From NCBI GenBank assembly GCA_021797555.1, contig JAJZZM010000020.1, positions 1-64,000 of the forward strand: DNA of 64,000 nucleotides, read 5' to 3'. This document shows positions 11,098 to 21,571 of this stretch, in pieces; the stretch's first letter is position 1; each line of letters begins with the position of its first letter. The translations under genes were made by a program, and so were the position numbers. The notes under the pieces were generated by a model, which searched no databases, was not told the DNA's origin, and worked only from the letters and a program-made list of their open reading frames with translations. This DNA is from Thermoplasmata archaeon. GTDB lineage: Archaea > Thermoplasmatota > Thermoplasmata > Thermoplasmatales > Thermoplasmataceae.

Positions 11098-12990
11098 TCA
11101 GTTGTTATCTTTATTGTCCTTATAATCTGTGTTTACAGTTTTGTCTTCATCACCATTTGGTTCTGATGCAGTCTCCTGATTATATTCCGTATTACCGGTA
11201 TTCTCAGTATTGTCCTGAGACTCTGTTGAACTATTTGTGGCACTGGCATTTGCATACATTTTTGATCCAACTTCCTGTATTTCCTTTGTTAATTTTTCAG
11301 TTAATTCCTTTGTTTTATCCACATCTTTATTGGCTATAGCTTCTCTTAAGTCTTTTATTATGCTTTTTATGTTTTCTTTTGTTGCGTTGTCTATTTTATC
11401 ACCAGCATCATTTATGGTCTTTTCTGCTGTGTATGCTAATGTTTCGCCGCTGTTCAATGTTTCTATATTTTCCTTTTCCTTTTTATCCTGTTCTGCAAAT
11501 TCCTCCGCTTCCTTTTTCATTTTTTCTATCTGTTCCTTTGATAACTTATTTGAAGCACTTATCGATATGCTCTGTGATTTGCCTGTTCCCTTATCTTTAG
11601 CTGACACATTCAGTATACCATTTGCATCTATATCAAATGTTACCTCTATCTGCGGAACTCCTCTTGGAGCAGGTGGTATACCTTCTAAATTAAATGTACC
11701 CAATGATACATCATCCTTTGCTAATGGCCTCTCACCCTGTACAATGTGTATTGTTACAGCTGTCTGCATATCTGCAGCAGTTGTAAATACCTGTGATTTC
11801 TTTGTGGGTATTGTTGCATTGGCATTTATTAATGGTGTCATAACACCACCGAATGTTTCTAATCCAAGTGTCAATGGTGTTACATCCAGTAACACTATAT
11901 CTTTTATATCACCTGTAAGTACAGCCCCCTGTATCGCTGCTCCCATTGCAACTGCCTGCATGGGGTCCACTCCGCCTTCAGCCTTTTTGCCGAAGTAGTC
12001 TTCAATGTATTTTCTTACATAGGGCATCCTTGTTGGCCCACCGATTAATATAATTTTATTTATGTCACCCTTGGATAATTTTGCACCTTCTATGGCTTTA
12101 TCCAGTGATTCTTTTGATTTTACAACTATTGGTGAGATTAATTCCTCTAATTTTGCCCTTGTTAATTTATATTCCAGGTGCTTTGGTCCATCCTGTGTTG
12201 CTGTTATATATGGCAAATTAATATCTGATTCTAATACTGTTGATAACTCTATTTTCGCTTTCTCTGCTGCGTCTCTTAACCTTATATATGCAGATTTGTC
12301 CTTTCTTAAATCTATTCCTTCCTTTGACTTAAAATCATCAGCAAGGAAGTTAACTATTGCCTCATCCATATCTGACCCACCAAGATGTGTATCTCCGGAT
12401 GTCGATAATACCTGGAATACCCCCTGACCGAAATCCATTACTGTTACATCCAGTGTTCCTCCACCGAAATCATAAATCAATATTTTTAATGATTCATTTA
12501 ACTTATCAAGGCCGTATGCCATACATGCAGCGGTAGGCTCATTTATAATCCTTTTTACGGTTAAACCAGCTATTGAACCTGCATCCTTTGTTGCCTGTCT
12601 CTGGTTATCATTGAAATAAGCGGGAACTGTAATTACTGCATCTGTTATTGTTTCCCCTAAAAAGGATTCCGCGTCTTTTTTAATTTTCTGTAGAATAAAT
12701 GCCGAAATCTGCTGTGGCGTATATTCTTTCCCGTAAATTTTATATTTAAAATCTGTACCCATTTTTCTCTTTGCAGCATAAACTGTGCCTTCCGGATTTA
12801 ATAATGCCTGTCTCCTTGCAGGTTCTCCTACCAGTAACTGCCCATCCTTTGTAAATGCGACATAACTTGGAAATGATTTACCACCAAGAGACACGCCTTC
12901 TGCAGCAGGTATTACTTCAGGTTTCCCGGAAATAACTACAGCCGCAGCTGAATTGCTTGTACCCAAATCTATACCTATTATTTTACTCAT
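11098..12990 (-). CDS. dnaK: Chaperone DnaK (Hsp70)
   Basis: [27 protein letters not shown], complete Hsp70. Confidence 0.98.
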   Translation of the reverse strand: MSKIIGIDLGTSNSAAAVVISGKPEVIPAAEGVSLGGKSFPSYVAFTKDGQLLVGEPARRQALLNPEGTVYAAKRKMGTDFKYKIYGKEYTPQQISAFILQKIKKDAESFLGETITDAVITVPAYFNDNQRQATKDAGSIAGLTVKRIINEPTAACMAYGLDKLNESLKILIYDFGGGTLDVTVMDFGQGVFQVLSTSGDTHLGGSDMDEAIVNFLADDFKSKEGIDLRKDKSAYIRLRDAAEKAKIELSTVLESDINLPYITATQDGPKHLEYKLTRAKLEELISPIVVKSKESLDKAIEGAKLSKGDINKIILIGGPTRMPYVRKYIEDYFGKKAEGGVDPMQAVAMGAAIQGAVLTGDIKDIVLLDVTPLTLGLETFGGVMTPLINANATIPTKKSQVFTTAADMQTAVTIHIVQGERPLAKDDVSLGTFNLEGIPPAPRGVPQIEVTFDIDANGILNVSAKDKGTGKSQSISISASNKLSKEQIEKMKKEAEEFAEQDKKEKENIETLNSGETLAYTAEKTINDAGDKIDNATKENIKSIIKDLREAIANKDVDKTKELTEKLTKEIQEVGSKMYANASATNSSTESQDNTENTGNTEYNQETASEPNGDEDKTVNTDYKDNKDNN

Positions 12991-12996
12991 TTTTTA

Positions 12997-13539
12997 TCAC
13001 CTTTTTGAAACTATTACTTTTGATGTTCTTATAACATCACCATTTAATGTATAACCCTTCTGTACAACTTCTATTACTGTACCATCCTCACCCTCATCGG
13101 AAACTCCTATTGCCTCCTCTAGGTTTGGATCATATTTCTTGCCTTTGCTATCTATCTCCTTTAAACCATATGAATTCAATACTTTTAGCATTTGTGTTTT
13201 TACAGGTTCAAGTTTTTTATCGTGTAAAATTCCTGCATCCAATGTATCAAGAATCGGAAGCAATTCCTTGATTAGCTCACTATTTGCATTTTTTCTTATG
13301 TTTTCAATTTCCTTTTCCTTGTATTTTGAATAATTTTCCATCTCCGATCTCTGCCTAACATAGAGGTTTTTGTAGTCTTTAAGGTCATCCAATGTTTCTT
13401 CGTATACTTTTCTGTATTTTTCCAGTTCCGCATCCTTATTTTCCAATTCTCTATTTTTCTTCATAATGTTTCTCTTTCTGGATTCCTCAATATCGAATTC
13501 CAATGGTTCTATATATTCATTATTATTATTGTCCATCAT
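12997..13539 (-). CDS. grpE: Nucleotide exchange factor GrpE
   Basis: Coiled coil plus C-terminal GrpE motif (EAIGVSDEGEDGTVIEVVQKGYTLNGDVIRTSKVIVSK); first gene of grpE-dnaK-dnaJ. Confidence 0.95.
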   Translation of the reverse strand: MMDNNNNEYIEPLEFDIEESRKRNIMKKNRELENKDAELEKYRKVYEETLDDLKDYKNLYVRQRSEMENYSKYKEKEIENIRKNANSELIKELLPILDTLDAGILHDKKLEPVKTQMLKVLNSYGLKEIDSKGKKYDPNLEEAIGVSDEGEDGTVIEVVQKGYTLNGDVIRTSKVIVSKR

Positions 13540-13554
13540 ATGTATATTTGTTCT

Positions 13555-13584
13555 TCTATATAAATATTTTCTATATAAATATTT
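13555..13584 (-). promoter_or_regulatory. Tandemly duplicated 15-nt TATA-containing element upstream of grpE
   Basis: Two perfect adjacent copies of TCTATATAAATATTT; minus-strand AAATATTTATATAGA x2, 16-45 nt upstream of the grpE start. Confidence 0.6.
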
Positions 13585-13596
13585 ACATTTTCCATA

Positions 13597-14553
13597 TTAT
13601 TTATTAAGGGGGTATTTATGGAAGTGCTCAAATCCATGTTTTTTTATAATTTCCCACGAACCATTTCTGTATATCACATTATCACCATTATATGTTTCCC
13701 CTATACAGTATGCGTTTATTTTGTTTCTATACATTAATTCCATGAATGAATCATAACTATTTTTATTTATTGTAAACATTAATTCATAATCCCCGCCGAA
13801 AGATAATGCTATATCCTCAATAGGAAATCCGGATATTTCAGATGCTTTATAAACATCATTATCCATTTTTACTTTATCCATGTATATTTTAAAGCCAATG
13901 TTATAATCATTTTTCATCTGATATACTGATGCATATATGCCGTCTGATAAATCCATCATAAACTGGGCCCCGGCTTTGCTTATTATAATTGCTTCGTTTA
14001 TTCTTGGCTCAATGTCAAGCATTTTTTTTATTCCATATGATTTGTCATAGTGATATTTATAGAAGATATACCCCGAACCAGAACTACCATGCAAACCGGT
14101 CACCATTAAATACTGGTTTCCCTTTATGTATGACCTTTTTCTTATAACATTGTAATCCTGTTTTCCTATTATTGTTCCGGAGGCCGTAAAATCATCACCT
14201 TCTTTTGTATCACCGCCAATAATTTTTGCATTGAATTTTTTTAATTCCTTTTTTATGCCAGAGTAGAATTTTTCAAGATATTTTATATCATATTCCGGTG
14301 ATATGGATAGTGATATAAGAAAACCCTCAGGTATACCTGCCATTGCGGCTATATCACTCAAATTTATTGTGGCAAAGAATTTTCCTGCGAGTTCCGGATC
14401 CGCACCATCGGGTATGTGTGTTTTTCCTGTTATTATATCTGTTGATAGAAGTATGTAACTACCATTAAATTCCATGATGTAGCAATCATCGTTTTCATTA
14501 TCCAGCGCAAGTTTCTTTATAATAGACCTTTCGCCAATATCATTAAGTTTCAC
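13597..14553 (-). CDS. thiL: Thiamine-monophosphate kinase
   Basis: AIR-synthase/ThiL family pattern (GERSIIKKLAL, GGDTKEGDDFTASGTIIG). Confidence 0.9.
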   Translation of the reverse strand: MKLNDIGERSIIKKLALDNENDDCYIMEFNGSYILLSTDIITGKTHIPDGADPELAGKFFATINLSDIAAMAGIPEGFLISLSISPEYDIKYLEKFYSGIKKELKKFNAKIIGGDTKEGDDFTASGTIIGKQDYNVIRKRSYIKGNQYLMVTGLHGSSGSGYIFYKYHYDKSYGIKKMLDIEPRINEAIIISKAGAQFMMDLSDGIYASVYQMKNDYNIGFKIYMDKVKMDNDVYKASEISGFPIEDIALSFGGDYELMFTINKNSYDSFMELMYRNKINAYCIGETYNGDNVIYRNGSWEIIKKHGFEHFHKYPLNK

Positions 14554-14700
14554 TGGCTATGTATACAATATTATAATTTAAATTTATTCGTACTTATTAT
14601 ATATAATAAATAAACATAATAAACATAAATCCATTAATTTGACCATATTCAATCCTAAAAAATTATTTATATTAGTGATACATCTTAGCATGGTGATATA

Positions 14701-15252
14701 ATTATACAAAATATTGAAGTATTAAGAAATGAACTATTAAGAAACTCTGATGATATAATTAATTTACTGAAAAAAAGAAAGGATATTGCAAAAAAAATTG
14801 GGGAAATAAAAAATAAAGAAAAATTAATGATAAGAAACAGGCAGAGGGAAATAGAAATTATAAAGTCGTTGGGAAATGATAAATTCGCAGAAAGCATTCT
14901 TAATATATTATTTGAGTTCTCAATACATTATGAATATAAAAATAATAAAAAAAATGAGTGTAAAAATGAATATCACACAGTTATTTTAGAGGACGATGAT
15001 GCACTGATTTATATTTTATCATTAATAATACCTGCAGGCTCCATAGTATATTCAAGAACACATTATAATATGCTGGAGAAATTTTTAAATAATGGTATCC
15101 ATATAATAAACGATGAAATAAAAGAACCTGATGCATATATATCATTTAATAAAAATGATAAATGTGATATAATAATAGATAATAAAAAAATATTAATTTC
15201 AGACAGATTTATAGAAAATACTGGGAATATTTATTCCTTTGTAATACTTTAG
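14701..15252 (+). CDS. Chorismate mutase (AroQ class), apparent ATT initiation codon
   Basis: Frame extends upstream of the ORF-track Met: IIQNIEVLRNELLRNSDDIINLLKKRKDIAKKIGEIKNKEKLMIRNRQREIEIIKSLG, an AroQ helix-1 pattern; no ATG/GTG/TTG in frame between TAG 14686 and ATG 14827; GGTGATATA SD directly before ATT 14701. Confidence 0.8.
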   Translation: MIQNIEVLRNELLRNSDDIINLLKKRKDIAKKIGEIKNKEKLMIRNRQREIEIIKSLGNDKFAESILNILFEFSIHYEYKNNKKNECKNEYHTVILEDDDALIYILSLIIPAGSIVYSRTHYNMLEKFLNNGIHIINDEIKEPDAYISFNKNDKCDIIIDNKKILISDRFIENTGNIYSFVIL

Positions 15253-15306
15253 GTTTCCGGCTGCAGTAAATAATGATATAAAAATATAATAAAAATAAGT
15301 GGTAAT

Positions 15307-15954
15307 ATGAATGAAATTAAAACAACAATAATAGGCTCTAAGGGCAATTTAGGATCTGTATTGCTAAGGCTTTTCCCGGATTCGTATTGCATTGACATAA
15401 ATAATAAAAATGAGCTAAATAAATACCTTGAAATTTCGGATTATGCTTTTCTTTCTGTGCCTATAAATGAGGAAAAGAATATTATAAAAAATAATCCAGA
15501 TTTTAAAGGCTTTATAGATTTATCATCCGTAAAGGGCGAAATGGCAGAATTTAAAAATAGAATAATAAGCATACATCCATTATTTGGCCCATTATCATAT
15601 GAAAAAAATATAGATATAATATTTATAAATGATATTTCTTATGAAAACTCAATTATAGTAATAAAAAAATTATTTAAAAATTATAATGTAATCCCAATGA
15701 AATATGACGAACATGACAAATTAATATCAGAAATTCTTGTAAAACCATATATTTTATCATATATATCAGATTCCTTAAATTCAGAAATTAAAACAAACTC
15801 ATACATAAAATTTATAGAAACGTATAATATAAAAAATAATGAAAACATTGAAAATTTTATGAATACAATAGTTTTGAACAGAAATTCATATAAAATTATA
15901 GAAGAAATGGAACATAAATTAGATTTATTAAAAAAATCAATAAAATATAGATGA
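15307..15954 (+). CDS. tyrA: Prephenate dehydrogenase-like (TyrA)
   Basis: Rossmann motif TTIIGSKGNLGSVL; IDLSSVKGEM, IHPLFGP; follows chorismate mutase. Confidence 0.82.
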   Translation: MNEIKTTIIGSKGNLGSVLLRLFPDSYCIDINNKNELNKYLEISDYAFLSVPINEEKNIIKNNPDFKGFIDLSSVKGEMAEFKNRIISIHPLFGPLSYEKNIDIIFINDISYENSIIVIKKLFKNYNVIPMKYDEHDKLISEILVKPYILSYISDSLNSEIKTNSYIKFIETYNIKNNENIENFMNTIVLNRNSYKIIEEMEHKLDLLKKSIKYR

Positions 15955-16989
15955 TTTTGATAATCTATTTATTAATAGGCTATAATCGGACTGGAAAAAT
16001 AATTTATCCTCTAATTCCATTTCATAATTATAATCTTCAAGATCTAAAGTATTATAGTATTCCTCAAGTTCATTAAAGCTATGGTTTAGTGAAGAATTTA
16101 CAATAAGTTCAAGCAATTTCTGATCGAATTTATCGTTATGGACTCCCCTTTCACGGTTGCCTCCTGTAGGATATGATAAAACGGGATAGTCTTTAAGGTC
16201 TATTAAAAGCTTCGCAAGTGAGTATAACCTTGGTGGCCTGTATAAGCCTTTCTTCCATAATTTTTCAACCATTGTGTGTTTCTGGATGTTCATAGGATTT
16301 ATAGATATATCTGCTGAATATGGTGCTGCTATTTTTACAGAATTTTTAATATCATCCATTGCCATTTTCTCTGATATAAATGGTGGTTTAAACAGTAGAT
16401 ATGTTCTTAATTCCACATTCTCATTTTTTAATAACTGTGCAGCATCAATAAATTTTTTTAAGGTGCTTCCCTTATTTACTGAATATTTCATTATATAATC
16501 ATCTGCACTTTCTAGACCTATTGCTATCCTTAAATCAATTTTATATTTTTTTATTGAATCTAAAATATCTTTCCTTATATATTCAGTTCTTGATTCTACA
16601 AGTATTTTATCTATCTTGCCCTTCATTCTTTCGAAAAAATAATCTCTTACTTCAGGGTGCACTTCATGTGGATCAAGGAAACTGCCTGATGTAAATATTT
16701 TTAATGCCCTAACATCATTTAATGAATCATATAATATATCTATCTGCTTCATTATATTTTCATCAACAATATCAGGTGAAGTATCGTTAAAATAACCGCA
16801 CATTGAACATGCACTGAATTTGTACCATGCACAGCCTGTTGTTCTAAATATACATACCATTGTTTTTTCAGGATAACCATTTAATCTATCCATTTCTTTC
16901 CAAATAGATACTGGTTTATTTACATCCTTATTTTTATTATATTCTGGGATAAGGTTTTTTATATGTATTGAATAATCTCGTTCTATCAT
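15937..16989 (-). CDS. Radical SAM protein, archaeosine synthase beta-subunit family (RaSEA-like, TIGR01210)
   Basis: MVCIFRTTGCAWYKFSACSMCGYFND (CX7CX2C radical SAM cluster), SGSFLDPHEV, IGLESADD. Confidence 0.8.
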   Translation of the reverse strand: MIERDYSIHIKNLIPEYNKNKDVNKPVSIWKEMDRLNGYPEKTMVCIFRTTGCAWYKFSACSMCGYFNDTSPDIVDENIMKQIDILYDSLNDVRALKIFTSGSFLDPHEVHPEVRDYFFERMKGKIDKILVESRTEYIRKDILDSIKKYKIDLRIAIGLESADDYIMKYSVNKGSTLKKFIDAAQLLKNENVELRTYLLFKPPFISEKMAMDDIKNSVKIAAPYSADISINPMNIQKHTMVEKLWKKGLYRPPRLYSLAKLLIDLKDYPVLSYPTGGNRERGVHNDKFDQKLLELIVNSSLNHSFNELEEYYNTLDLEDYNYEMELEDKLFFQSDYSLLINRLSKSSIFY

Positions 16990-17077
16990 TATTTTTAATA
17001 TGCATTGTAAATATATTATTGTTGCCATTCCATTTAAATTTGCAATAATTTTTATATTAAAATTTATTATTATAAGA

Positions 17078-19924
17078 ATGAATCATATTAAATTGCTTTC
17101 AATTTTTATTACAGTTATTATGGTTTCTTCTATGCTTATTGTCTCATCAGACAGTGCACATAACAATATAAATAATAATACATATATAAAAAATTCCACA
17201 TTGAATTCAAATTCACTGAATTTAAAATCACCGAATAAATCTATAAATAAAATACCATATTACGAATATATACCAAATTTAAACGACCTTAATAAAGGCG
17301 GCAATAATGTATCGCCATTATATAACTATTCGCCTGCGCCTATGGGGCTTGCGGACTATGGATTAAATAATACCGGCGCATATGAAATAAATACCACAAG
17401 TTTTGCGGCTATGCTAAATGTATCTAACATCTCAGCATATAGCCCAGGTTATACTGATCTGGTAGAGGAACCGGACTGGTTATCCATACAGTTCAATACC
17501 GTTATGACAGATGTAGATGTTCATGGCAAAAATGATACATTCTGGACCCAGAATGTTGCATATACGAACGGTAAAACCTTAATATTTATAGACAATATAT
17601 GGAATTTTACAGCTAGTAATCTATATATGCCTAACAGTACAATATACTCTGGAAACGGTATTGTGTCCAGCAATGAATATTATTACAGTATAGGGCCAGA
17701 AATTAATATAACGGAACCGTTTACATTAAAATTATATAACAATGCAACCTTAATAGATAATAAATCGGCAGTATTCTTTAATTACAGCATAACTGAGAAT
17801 AGTAAAACAGTTTCCGGTTCATATGATAAAGTTATATTTAACTCAAGCAAGGTAAAATATAATCCTGAATTTACAGTGAATGGCTATAAAAAGTTGCCAA
17901 ATAAACTATTATATGACGTTGAATTAATTTTTGGTGGCCCTGGCGGTGGAACAAACGCAGTTATAAGTAATTTAAATGCAACTACAAAAATTGAATATCT
18001 GGATAATGGGTCCTATGTTAATATAAAATCAGCATATGACTATGGATCCGATTCCGGAGAAACTTCCAGTGGAATATCAGCCTATTATAGTAATGAAACG
18101 GAATATTTGCATAATGGGCCTGCGTTATTATATGGCTTATGGAATACAAGGAATGAGGTCAAATCTGGCTATATTAAATTAAATGATACATTAAACGTAA
18201 ATGCATTTGCATTTGCTGGAATAAATGGTACAAAAAATTATCCATATAACCTATCCTATGCACCACTGACAGATTCAAACTTAATACTGTATTTGCCACC
18301 GAATAGTTATAATATAACATTATTATTGAATAATTATAATGAATATAACTTTACATTTAATAAAAATAGTTCAAAGGGAATTAATATGATATATATAAAA
18401 AACTTATATTATACGCCAATTTATAATATAAAAAATAATACATATATCTCAGATATAATAATAAAATTAAATCCCTTATTTAATAAATTAAATGACTATG
18501 GTTACCCTGTTTTCATACTTGTTTCACTGGATAATGCAAACTATGAAAAAATATCAAACATCATGGAAAATAATGATAAGTATTATTATGATAATGGGAC
18601 AGCAATAACAATAAGAAATATTAATTATGAGATGGATATATTTAATTCAAGAAATATAAATATAAACAGTATTAATATAAACAATAATTCATTAATGCTT
18701 TTCAACACAGTAAATTCAAAATTAAATAATATAAAAATAACAGGTGTAAATGATTCATTGGGGATAGCCTTTGAATTTTCTTCGCATATTGATATTTCGT
18801 ATGTTGATGTTTATGATGCAATAGGCATATTATCATATTATTCTAATTATATAAATGAATATTATATAAACTCAAATGAAAAATCAATAGGTTCATATAA
18901 TTGCTATTCGTCATTCAATGTAATAGAAAATTCTACAGCATACACAGGGTCAATAAACAATATACTTTTAAATACAAATTATACTGTAATTTTTAATCAG
19001 ACCTCTGTAAATACAAACAATACATATATTATAGATTCACAGAACGATTATGTATATTATCTATTTGGTTACAATGAAACTTATTATGGCTGTTATATTG
19101 GTTTAATAAATATATTTTCAGACAATCTTCATATAATGAACGTAACAACCACTAACTTTGCAGCTGGAGTGTATGATTATAAATCAAATAACATTTCAGC
19201 AAATAATATAATATCGTATAATGGTATATATTCCATTTATATCTATAAATCAGATAATAATTATATTAACAGAATTTCTGGCTATAAAAATGGCATAAGT
19301 ATATTTATTTATGGCGATTATAATACAGTATTTAATAGCACGTTTGAGCAGGATCAAAGTTATGGTGTTGACATATATTCTGGAAACAATAATTATATCT
19401 ATTTTAATAACTTTATTTCAAATAATAATAATTCAATAAATGAAATACAGGCTTTTTCATCACCTGATAACTATTTCAATGTAAATAGTATAGGCAATTA
19501 CTGGTCAAATGAACATTATTATAACAGTTCCGTAATGCCATATTATATATCAAATAACGTTTTTGATTACCATCCATTAAAAGAACCAACATATATAAAA
19601 ACATCAAAAGTAACATTTATAGCAGAGAATTTAAACAAAAATACTGCATGGTCAATCACTATAGATAATAAAACAGTAACATCAACTAATGACATAATAA
19701 GTTTTAATTTGCCAGATAATACATACAGTTACATTATAACAGAAAATGGGAAAAACTATACTGGAAATATAAACCTGAGTGGAAATAAAAATGTATATAT
19801 TGAATTACATAAAGATAATCTACAGAACTATATTAATTATATATATCTGGCAATAATAATTTCAGTAATTGTTATTCTAATAACTGTATTTACATTTATA
19901 AGATCAAAAAATAAGTATGACTAA
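17078..19924 (+). CDS. Secreted, membrane-anchored thermopsin-family (A5) protease with C-terminal beta-helix (NosD-like) repeats
   Basis: Signal peptide; thermopsin-like N-terminal domain (EPDWLSIQFNTVMTDVDVHGKNDTFWTQNVAY...; FGGPGGGTNAVISNLNATTKIEYLDNG); parallel beta-helix-like repeats from about 18580; C-terminal TM. Confidence 0.88.
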   Translation: MNHIKLLSIFITVIMVSSMLIVSSDSAHNNINNNTYIKNSTLNSNSLNLKSPNKSINKIPYYEYIPNLNDLNKGGNNVSPLYNYSPAPMGLADYGLNNTGAYEINTTSFAAMLNVSNISAYSPGYTDLVEEPDWLSIQFNTVMTDVDVHGKNDTFWTQNVAYTNGKTLIFIDNIWNFTASNLYMPNSTIYSGNGIVSSNEYYYSIGPEINITEPFTLKLYNNATLIDNKSAVFFNYSITENSKTVSGSYDKVIFNSSKVKYNPEFTVNGYKKLPNKLLYDVELIFGGPGGGTNAVISNLNATTKIEYLDNGSYVNIKSAYDYGSDSGETSSGISAYYSNETEYLHNGPALLYGLWNTRNEVKSGYIKLNDTLNVNAFAFAGINGTKNYPYNLSYAPLTDSNLILYLPPNSYNITLLLNNYNEYNFTFNKNSSKGINMIYIKNLYYTPIYNIKNNTYISDIIIKLNPLFNKLNDYGYPVFILVSLDNANYEKISNIMENNDKYYYDNGTAITIRNINYEMDIFNSRNININSININNNSLMLFNTVNSKLNNIKITGVNDSLGIAFEFSSHIDISYVDVYDAIGILSYYSNYINEYYINSNEKSIGSYNCYSSFNVIENSTAYTGSINNILLNTNYTVIFNQTSVNTNNTYIIDSQNDYVYYLFGYNETYYGCYIGLINIFSDNLHIMNVTTTNFAAGVYDYKSNNISANNIISYNGIYSIYIYKSDNNYINRISGYKNGISIFIYGDYNTVFNSTFEQDQSYGVDIYSGNNNYIYFNNFISNNNNSINEIQAFSSPDNYFNVNSIGNYWSNEHYYNSSVMPYYISNNVFDYHPLKEPTYIKTSKVTFIAENLNKNTAWSITIDNKTVTSTNDIISFNLPDNTYSYIITENGKNYTGNINLSGNKNVYIELHKDNLQNYINYIYLAIIISVIVILITVFTFIRSKNKYD

Positions 19925-19941
19925 ATTATAAAATTTTAAAT

Positions 19942-20343
19942 TTATATATCAAGAACTATGATAGCATAATTATCTTCGGGCCTTATTTCAAGATTATAGT
20001 ATGTTGGTGCTTTTATTAAATATTCATACTCTACATTATATGGGACCTCAGAACCATAGATTATACCGGTTAATTCATTATTTTTTACTTCAATGTCAGA
20101 AGAATAATACAGTATATTTTCAGTTTCAAGATAAAACAGTATATCGTTTAAAAATGATACCATTAAATCATCATAATTTTTTTTAATTATTTTTATTTCT
20201 TTTGTTTTGTCTTTATCAAGTTTTGAAATAGGGATAATTAAATTAGCCATTGCATATAATGCATTTTCAAATAAAAGTTTATAGGTATTGCCATATACCA
20301 TAATCCTTAAATCCCCTGTATGATCAATCAATTTATATTTCAT
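19942..20343 (-). CDS. Archease
   Basis: MKYKLIDHTGDLRIMVYGNTYKLLFENALYAMANLI, archease family N-terminus; acidic C-terminus. Confidence 0.85.
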   Translation of the reverse strand: MKYKLIDHTGDLRIMVYGNTYKLLFENALYAMANLIIPISKLDKDKTKEIKIIKKNYDDLMVSFLNDILFYLETENILYYSSDIEVKNNELTGIIYGSEVPYNVEYEYLIKAPTYYNLEIRPEDNYAIIVLDI

Positions 20344-20521
20344 AATATATAATATAAAACTTGTATAAACAGATATTGAATATGAATGCAACTAACTAAT
20401 TTATTTTAATATGAGAATATGGTAATGTTAGATTAAAGTATTGATATTGAGTATGAATATAATAAAGGATTAAAAATTAAAAATATTTTTATATATATAT
20501 TTAATCTTATCTACTAGTGCG

Positions 20522-21349
20522 ATGAGTTATATGAAAGATGAAATGGATAAATCATTGGACAACATTGTGAATTACGCAAAAAGTAATGGGTTTAATATTT
20601 ATTATTCAATGGATATAGACATAGTAATAAACTTCGAATGGGATAAACGCATGGGCAATGTAAAGGAATTTCTCAAAAATGCAAGGAATAATAAAATAAA
20701 CTCGCTAGTATTATCAATAAAAAGGTTTGAGGATGAGGATATTGATTACAGTTATATTAACTATAAAAAATTTATAAATAAAATTGCAGAAATAGATTTA
20801 ATGTATATAATGAATGATGTCGGATATAAATATCATGAGGAGGCAAAATGGTTTACGGAAATCAATACATTAACTATAGATGATTTATTAGGCGATTACA
20901 ATGATAAAAAAATATTGCCATTAACAAAGGAAATAAATGAAAAATCCATTGATGCATTATCAGATGATATGGTAAAGTACATAAACGAAGAATTTTTGGA
21001 CATACCTAATTCAGACATTAATGAGATTATAAGGAGATTCTGGCTCTACAAAGGTATAAACCTTGATTTTGCAATAGAAACGGATATTAAAAATAAAATA
21101 GATGCTGTGAACAAAAATGTAAAAGATATTATTAAGAACGAAAAACAAAACGATGAAAAAAATAAACTTTATAAATTGATGCCTAGCATTATTTCAGATT
21201 TTGCTAAAATAAAGAAAGATGATATAAATATGGATTATATAAAGAAGTATCTTGCAGATAATAATATTAAAATAAAATATAAACAGAATATTAATTTTAT
21301 TTATAATGAGTTAACAAGAGAATTAAAAATAAAAAATGATAAATATTGA
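20522..21349 (+). CDS. Hypothetical protein, charged, likely helical
   Basis: Intact 275-aa ORF, no family recognised. Confidence 0.7.
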   Translation: MSYMKDEMDKSLDNIVNYAKSNGFNIYYSMDIDIVINFEWDKRMGNVKEFLKNARNNKINSLVLSIKRFEDEDIDYSYINYKKFINKIAEIDLMYIMNDVGYKYHEEAKWFTEINTLTIDDLLGDYNDKKILPLTKEINEKSIDALSDDMVKYINEEFLDIPNSDINEIIRRFWLYKGINLDFAIETDIKNKIDAVNKNVKDIIKNEKQNDEKNKLYKLMPSIISDFAKIKKDDINMDYIKKYLADNNIKIKYKQNINFIYNELTRELKIKNDKY

Positions 21350-21357
21350 TATGTATT

Positions 21358-21461
21358 AAAGCTAAATAATAATAAATAATTTTAATCCAACAACTTTAAT
21401 TTTTTTAGCTTTCATATATAATTAACTGCCAATTAGAATTTTTATAGTATTTAAAGCTAAA
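21358..21461. repeat. Three alternating copies of AAAGCTAAA / TTTAGCTTT upstream of the Tes-like gene
   Basis: AAAGCTAAA 21358-21366, TTTAGCTTT 21404-21412, AAAGCTAAA 21453-21461. Confidence 0.7.
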
Positions 21462-21571
21462 ATTTGTAATTATTGCAGCTACTTAATGATTTTAGTAATT
21501 AGCATAAAAAAAAACAAAAGTTATATATTATTTTAATTGCTTATCTGTATTAGTTAAAAAGGTGAATTAAT

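Noticed and set aside
11237-11998. Long + strand ORF (253 aa) opposite dnaK
   Set aside because: Antisense shadow ORF of a highly conserved coding gene
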